Assembly (NCBI GenBank): GCA_029255685.2
Contig: CM055313.2
Coordinates: 43,542,079 to 43,606,078 of the forward strand
Reading direction: 5' to 3'
Source of the DNA: Silene conica
Lineage: Eukaryota; Streptophyta; Magnoliopsida; Caryophyllales; Caryophyllaceae
Length of the DNA: 64,000 bases
In this document: in pieces, positions 58,608-64,000 of the stretch
How the letters are laid out: each line of letters opens with the position of its first letter
Numbering within the stretch: position 1 is the stretch's first letter
The notes under the pieces: generated by a model
Told to the model about the DNA's origin: nothing
Database searches by the model: none
Seen by the model: only the letters and a program-made list of their open reading frames with translations
Translations under genes and position numbers: made by a program

Positions 58608-59264
58608 GTATGATTTTCTTAGTTTTTCTTTCTTACTTTTTCGTTTTTGTCATCCTTATTCCGTTTTAGGTAGTGTTAATTTGTCTTTTTAAGTTTATTT
58701 TGCTCTTAATTCCGTTTCCATGCTTGTTTGTGTGTTTTTATCTTAGTTTTCTTCTTCCTTTTGATTTTATATGCTTAGATCTGTAACTTTTGGGTGATTT
58801 CGTGCTGATTAGGGTTAGCTTAACTCCTCTTTTAATTTTTATGCCCTTTTTCGCGCGTTTTCAGCCACGAAAATCCGACGCTGGTACTGTTCACGGTCGA
58901 CCGACCAAAAATTTGAATTTTCTGGATTTCTAATTTACAGGTCTGCATTTGTCTTGCGTTAGTTGGTCGACCGACCCGAAAATGAGGTCGGCCGACCGGA
59001 ACCGTATTTTTCCTGAGTTTATTCTTTGCGGTTTCTGGTTTTTCTTCGACTAATTGGTCGACCGACCTAGGTTTACGGTCGACCGACCGATTGTGCAACG
59101 GAAATTCTGTGTTTTCTCACAATTATGGTCGACCGACTTATCTGTGAAGTCGGCCGACCAGTGCTGTTTCGTAAGTTTCTGTTTCTGCAAATTTTCGTGC
59201 TTAAATATGTTAAAGCAATGTTTTCATATTCACATAAGACTTAAACATTCATTGAACTTTTCAG
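58608..59264 (+). other. Predicted leader intron of the Athila-B env-position ORF
   Basis: AAG|GTATGA donor and TTGAACTTTTCAG acceptor, 657 nt, T-rich. The acceptor is seven bases before the ATG at 59272, exactly as in Athila-A. It contains a half module at 58895 and full modules at 58965-58997, 59056-59088 and 59127-59159. Confidence 0.5.
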
Positions 59265-59271
59265 ATTCGCT

Positions 59272-60703
59272 ATGTCTAGCCGTGATCAAGGTGGGAAGCG
59301 TGCCCGCACTTCGGGTACAAGCACCTCCAGAGGACGTGTCCCTAGGCCGAGAGGTTTGGTGGTGCAAGACACGGATAGCCTACCCAACTATCCGCAAATC
59401 ATTTTCAGCACTTCGGCCCAGAAAGCTCGGTTCCTCCATCTCACCGCTTATTGCTTGGTAGTGGCAACCCGTTTCCTTTCTGTTCCAGCCTTGCAAGCCC
59501 TGGGATGTCATGATGAGGTGGTATCTTTTCTCGACGGGACTGGTTTTGCAGGACTTGTCACTATGGATGAGTTCACCCATCCCCTTCTCACTTTTGAATT
59601 CTTCTCTTCCTTTACTTTTGATTTTAGAGCATTTCATCCTGGCTATGACAACATTTGCATTTCTTTTCGTCTGTTCAATGAAACTTTTTCTTTGACTTTA
59701 AGCCAATTTGCTCAGTATCTAGGTTTATCTTCTACGGGTCTTACTGATGACCCCACGGGGTCGTATACTGATTTGTGGTCCTGTATTTCTTATTCCAACG
59801 ATGTGAAGAAGAAAAACAGTACCATCCACCTTCCTACCCCCCGTTATTATTTGCGTCTGTTGGCCAACACTGTTTTCGGCCGAAAAGAGTCTCAAAATGT
59901 TAACAACATTGAGCTCTCCATTTTGTCTGGTTATCTTAACATCAGACGTACGGGTCAGCAGTTTTATAACACTGCATTTTTGGTCGCCTCTCATTTCATG
60001 TCGGTGGGTAAGGGAACTTCTTTGTCTACTATTGTCTGTGGTGGGGTAGTCACTAGATTAGCCCAATCCCTTGTCCCCTAGTTCCCTCGCTTTGAGGATG
60101 CGATTGACACTACCTCCCGGTTCATGGACATGGCTTATGTCAGGTCCGTGCATTGGGTGGACAGGAGAGATTATTGGAAGGTAGACACCTACCTCAGTGA
60201 TCGCATCCCCATCACCATGGCTCCCCCCATGCTTCCCCTTTTTACTGTTATAGGGGAGCCCAGACCACTACTTCCGTCTTACCGCCTTCCCCTTAGAGGA
60301 GGCACCTCTAGAGGCCATAGGGTCCCTGCTCCCAGTAGCCACCATACCACATCTGGGACGGGGTACCCATCTGATTTTACTGCTCCCCCTAATATTTATG
60401 TTCCTCCTTTTATTGATGACAGATCTATGCCACAAGTGATGGCGAACCTTTGCAGGCAGTTCAGCCAAAAACAGCTGAACGATAGTCTTTGCCAATATCC
60501 GGTTTACAGGGAGTATGCCACTCAGGGTAGGCTCCCTACCATCACCGTGGACTCACCCCACCTGGTACACACCTCTCGCAGGCGGTCGTGGCCACGATGA
60601 AGCTTCAGGCTCTGCCTCGGGAACAGGCATAGGTTCTGAAGAAGAGGAGGAGGAGGAAGAAGAAGGAGAGGACTCTGAGCCGGACTTCGACTCAGAATCC
60701 TAG
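59272..60703 (+). pseudogene. Athila-B third ORF (env position, Athila ORF-1-like), disrupted
   Basis: ATG at 59272 opens MSSRDQGGKRARTSGTSTSR, a basic N-terminus like a nuclear-localisation region. A globular part follows with LQALGCHDEV, FRLFNETFSLTLSQFAQYLG and YLRLLANTVFGRKESQ. TAG at 60079-60081 stands where Athila-A has CAG. The same frame continues to 60600, and a one-base difference near 60540 moves the acidic tail (a run of nine Glu and DSEPDFDSES) to another frame ending at 60703. Intact length would be about 475 residues. No transmembrane segment was seen, so function is unknown. Confidence 0.75.
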
Positions 60704-60779
60704 GGACATGCTTAACCTTACCCTCTTTGGGGTTCGGTTTGGGGAGGTCCCCCTCCTTTGGTTCGATTTGGGGAGGTCC
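60704..60779 (+). other. Athila-B 3' UTR, first part
   Basis: Purine-rich repeats GGTTTGGGGAGGTCC and GATTTGGGGAGGTCC. The last five bases, GGTCC (60775-60779), are the left target duplication of the solo LTR. Confidence 0.8.
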
Positions 60780-63479
60780 TGTAATACCCCGTGTTTTAGC
60801 CTCAGTCTATAATTATCAAAGGAAGGACAATACAAGTATTTTAAAAAGAATGTTTATAAAATATTTATTGTTATTATTTTATAAACAGTTATTCTACGAT
60901 TAGTTCGTATTTCGTAATCGTTTTATATATTTGACGATTAATTCATAAGTGACATTTCGTTCATATTTTCCTTACTATAATAACCCGTATAATAATGTAT
61001 ATGTATATATACTCTTCGTTTAATAAGCTAATATATCTTGTATGTTTTAAGCGTTTTTAGACCTTGGTGAGATTCGAATTAGGAACCTATTTATCAAACA
61101 TAATGATAGAATTCGTGGGGTTGGTGAGACTCGAACCATGGACCTTTGGCACATCGGTTTTGGGCCTCGAAATGAGTGTACTATGAAATCAGCCCACACT
61201 TTGTTTTTTTTTATACAAACACATCAGCCACTCCTCCTGCCGTCATCTTGGTGACACAAATACTTAACCTAATTCTAACCTAATCAACATTCTATCACCA
61301 CACCTTCCATGCCGACACTACAAGGTCTCTAGGGGCGGCTTATACGGCGGATTTAGGGCAGTCTAAGGTGGCTCGTTTGGGCCTGGAAAGAGGTATGGCC
61401 ACCACGTTGTTTTCATGTGTTTGTATAGCGTTTTTATTCGAGTAATTCAGTCAAGTAGATTTCATGTATGGTGTCTGGTTGTTATACAATGGTGATCTAT
61501 GTTGTTTGGTGTCGTGTCTTGACCATAGTCGCAACCCCATTGACCACCTAGGACCACCAGTCGTGGCCGTCCTTGTTGCCTGTGTAGATCACGGAATCGT
61601 TTTTTTTAAAACAGAGTCACGGGTATGGTTGTTTGTGTACCATTTCGAAGGGTCTTCTGTTCATGTTCTGGTTATGGGTGTTATATTAGTTGGTTGGTGG
61701 TAGTCGGTGTGTGTGTATGGTGGTTGTCACGGTGGGTCGTGGTGGCGTGTGTCAGTTTTATGGTGTAGTTCGTTTGGTTCGTGTTGTAAGCAGAGTATCA
61801 GGAGGTCTGGTGGTCTGAGTTTGGGGTGGCTGTCTCGGGGAGATGGGTGGTGTCGAAGGTTGGGGATTGGCTTCAGGGGGTAGAGGGTGTTGTGAGGTGT
61901 CAAGGGAGGAGGTTGGTTCGGGTGAGCAAAGCGTTGGCAGGTGGCGAAGGGGGTGGTTGCAGAGGGTGTGTCACGGGTAAGTGCAGGAACATAGGACTGC
62001 TGTTGGTGACCAGTGGGTGTTGGGACTGGTGTTGAGGGCTGGTTGGGACAAGGATGGTGTCGCGATCAGGGGTAGTAGTTACACCGCGGGTCAGGGGTCT
62101 CAACCATGCTTGCGTGGTGGAAGTGCAGGCCGTAGAAGGGCGTGGAAGAGGCTGCGAAGTGGGTTGTTGTGGTGAGGGGTCGGTCGTTGTTTGGGCTGTT
62201 TGTTTTCGAGATCGTGTTTGTTGCTGTTCGTGCTTCTCGTGTACTATTCTAAACTTGTGGTTGTGTAATCATTAGTGTATCATTAATTTATGATTAGTAT
62301 ATTTTTTTTTATTAATAATGGTTGTTATTGTAATGGTAAGATGATAATGATAATGATAATGATAATGATAATGATATTAGTAATATTATTAGTAAGCTTG
62401 TTGACATTAATTTTGTAATGTTGTATTGTTTTATTCTTATGAAATTATTATTGTATGGTCATATGTTATATATGTTATTCTTTTTTTTTTTTTTTACGAA
62501 TCATATTATTAGGAGTTATTATGGTTAATATTATTATTATTATTGTTATTACTACTAGTACTAAATTATTATTGAGTATTATTATTCGTATATAAGACCG
62601 TGTAATTTGTCGCCTAGGGGCAAGTTTGCTATTTCGGGAAAGTTTCTATTATAGGGAACTTACCACTTTTAGGAAGTTACTATATCTAGAATCCTTACTA
62701 TTTTAGAATAGGGGTTATTAATTGTTATATAATATATGTTTAGGTGACGGTTTCCGCGTGGAACATTTCTAGGAGCTGTTGATTGTCTTTCTACAAGTTG
62801 AGGTAGGGGAATACTACATACATGAGATCTGTAATCTCTTAATTGGTTGATATTAATTATGTTCATATATATTGTTATATGATTGATGTATTGTGATATA
62901 TAATTCTGTGATACGATATGGTGCGGAGATGAAGGGTCTGTGTTTGGTGCGGAGATAAAGGGTCTGTGTTTGGTGCGGAGATAAAGGGTCTGTGTTTGGT
63001 GCGGAGATAAAGGGTTTGTGTTTGGTGTGGAGTATATTGGGTCTTGTGATCGGTGCGGAGTTTATTTGGTGTTGGATCGGTGCGGAGTTTATTTGGCGTT
63101 GGATCGGTGCGGAGTATCTTATATTGTTGTCTTAATTATCTTTCTACTCAACCTCGCGGTTGACCCTGTGTATTCGTGTACACCTACGATGATCCGGAAT
63201 GGGGAGTAGATTTTACAGGTCAGTGACAGATGGACTAGGAGCTGGGGCGTGGAGAGAGACAAGGCATGGACCTACTTAGAGTTAGATCACATTTAGATAT
63301 CGTCAGTTGTACTTTCATTTTATCAAGTAAGACCAAGTTCAAATTTAATCAGTATTTATATAAAATATCCTTGGTTTGTTTACCTTGTTATTCACTACCT
63401 CGGATATTCCGGGATGGTAACAGTCCTATTTATTTGAGAATGTCTTGCTAAAGGCTCTTAAATAAATGGGGGTGTTACA
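60780..63479 (+). mobile_element. Solo LTR of a Tekay-related element (2700 bp)
   Basis: Begins TGTAATACCCC, ends GGGGGTGTTACA, flanked by GGTCC at 60775-60779 and 63480-63484, with no internal region. Such solo LTRs arise by recombination between the two LTRs of one element. It shares with the LARD and Tekay-T the GAGGTAGGGGAA block, CTCAACCTCGCGGTTGACCC, a 26-bp tandem repeat (62920-63115), a TATATAAAA box (63357-63365) and the ending AATAAATGGGGGTGTTACA. Low-complexity ATA/ATG runs lie near 62340-62590. Short open frames near 61460-62275 are GC-rich low-complexity reads, not genes. Confidence 0.92.
62920..63115 (+). repeat. 26-bp tandem repeats in the solo LTR
   Basis: Four copies of GGTGCGGAGATAAAGGGT plus CTGTGTTT, then three diverged copies with GGAGTTTATTTGG. 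Same position relative to the LTR end as in the LARD. Confidence 0.85.
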
Positions 63480-64000
63480 GGTCCCTATTTCTTTTGTAAG
63501 TTTTTTCTTCCCTTAGATTTCCAATTTTTCCTCTAGATTTCCAGTTTTCCCCTCCTTCCTCCTTAGACTCTTTTTGTAGTTTCTAGTCTTTTTCCTTTTC
63601 CTTTCTTTGTTTGCTTCTTTTCCGCCTACCCCCATCCCTTTGCTGTGGTTGTATGCTGATGAGCACAATGGGGGCATTGTGCGTTTTGGTTTGGGGAGGG
63701 TGTTTGCATACTCCTTTGTGAGTATGCAATTGTCTTTGTGTCTTTTGTTTTTCATTCCTTTAGGTGTTTTTCTTGTTTTCATCCTCTCTTGCCGCGTGTT
63801 CTTCCCTGTCGCGCGTTCTTCTCTGTCTTAAGTTTTTAGGTCGAGTCGGAACGGACGAATACAATTTATGCCTCACATATCACATATTGCCTTGCCTTGC
63901 AATTTTCAAAAATTTTCAAGCTAGTCTTTTGCATTATCTACGAGTTTTTGTTGATTTCATGCTAAATTATTAAACTTGACTCTCTTCTTGGCAAGCTACA
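63480..64000 (+). other. Athila-B 3' UTR, continued to the window end
   Basis: Resumes with the second GGTCC. Contains T-rich TTTCCAGTTTTTCC repeats, the conserved hairpin at 63663-63682 and sequence parallel to 6500-7036 of Athila-A. No coding sequence; the 3' LTR is outside the window. Confidence 0.8.
63663..63682 (+). other. Conserved 3' UTR hairpin (Athila-B)
   Basis: GCACAATG, GGGG loop, CATTGTGC, followed by GTTTTGGTTTGGGGAGGG. Identical to the Athila-A copy. Confidence 0.7.

Larger units (their letters stand above)
51494..64000 (+). mobile_element. Athila-B, autonomous-type Athila element, 3' end outside the window
   Basis: 5' LTR, tRNA-Asp primer site, leader hairpin, gag-pol, leader exon and intron, env-position ORF and 3' UTR; a solo LTR interrupts it at 60780-63479. 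It is the best reference copy here. Only two nonsense codons interrupt 1716 codons of gag-pol, and one nonsense plus one frameshift affect the third ORF. Confidence 0.93.

Noticed and set aside
61464-62275. Cluster of short ORFs as a host gene
   Set aside because: They lie wholly inside a solo LTR with target duplications, are GC-rich low-complexity reads in several frames, and show no domain.

Overview
The window is plant nuclear DNA made almost entirely of LTR retrotransposons. I found no host gene, tRNA, rRNA, CRISPR array or bacterial-type operon. Four lineages are recognisable. (i) Athila-type Ty3/gypsy elements have a tRNA-Asp primer-binding site, GRPT-rich Gag, FMDD reverse transcriptase and an extra 3' ORF of the Athila ORF-1 type. 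(ii) Tekay/Del-like chromoviruses have a tRNA-Met primer site, about 2.4 kb LTRs and a C-terminal chromodomain. (iii) One Ty1/copia-type element carries gag only. (iv) One LTR-like block belongs to an unassigned family. Together these point to a flowering plant, probably a eudicot; the species cannot be named from the window.

The layout is a nested stack. Athila-A (+, 1-7473) is cut off in its 3' region. It joins a truncated LTR of a coding-free Tekay relative (LARD, 7474-15153). The LARD sits in Athila-C (-, 15154-21596), which sits in the 3' LTR of Athila-D (-, 21597-28706 and 38583-38741). The 5' LTR of D is split by a young chromovirus, Tekay-T (-, 28707-38577, target duplication GCGTG). 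D sits in Athila-E (-, 38742-43109). E is interrupted by LTR-like block F (43110-45886), F by copia-G (-, 45887-51493), G by Athila-B (+, 51494 to beyond 64000), and B by a 2.7 kb solo LTR (60780-63479, target duplication GGTCC). The missing 3' half of E, left part of D's 3' LTR, 3' end of C and 5' part of the LARD's first LTR can all be explained by one deletion with its junction at 7473/7474.

The copies fall into potential helper and dependent pairs. A, B and E carry gag-pol plus the env-position ORF. C and D carry only gag-protease but share the LTR termini, and C shares an intact tRNA-Asp primer site. Tekay-T has one almost intact gag-pol frame; the LARD shares its primer site and leader but codes for nothing. 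Copia-G keeps an intact gag and no pol.

The most unusual signals are structural. About 35 bipartite modules of the form GGTCGACCGACC-N9-GGTCGACCGACC keep a 21-bp register in LTRs, UTRs, a predicted intron and, in frame, in Gag. Block F holds about ten hairpins with a constant core and arms that vary while staying complementary, with G-U wobbles that favour the minus strand, followed by five GC-rich hairpins. A hairpin 43-44 nt after the Athila primer site keeps pairing through compensating changes. The env-position ORF has a predicted leader exon and 0.64-0.66 kb intron. The LARD has three tandem copies of the plus-strand primer and LTR start.
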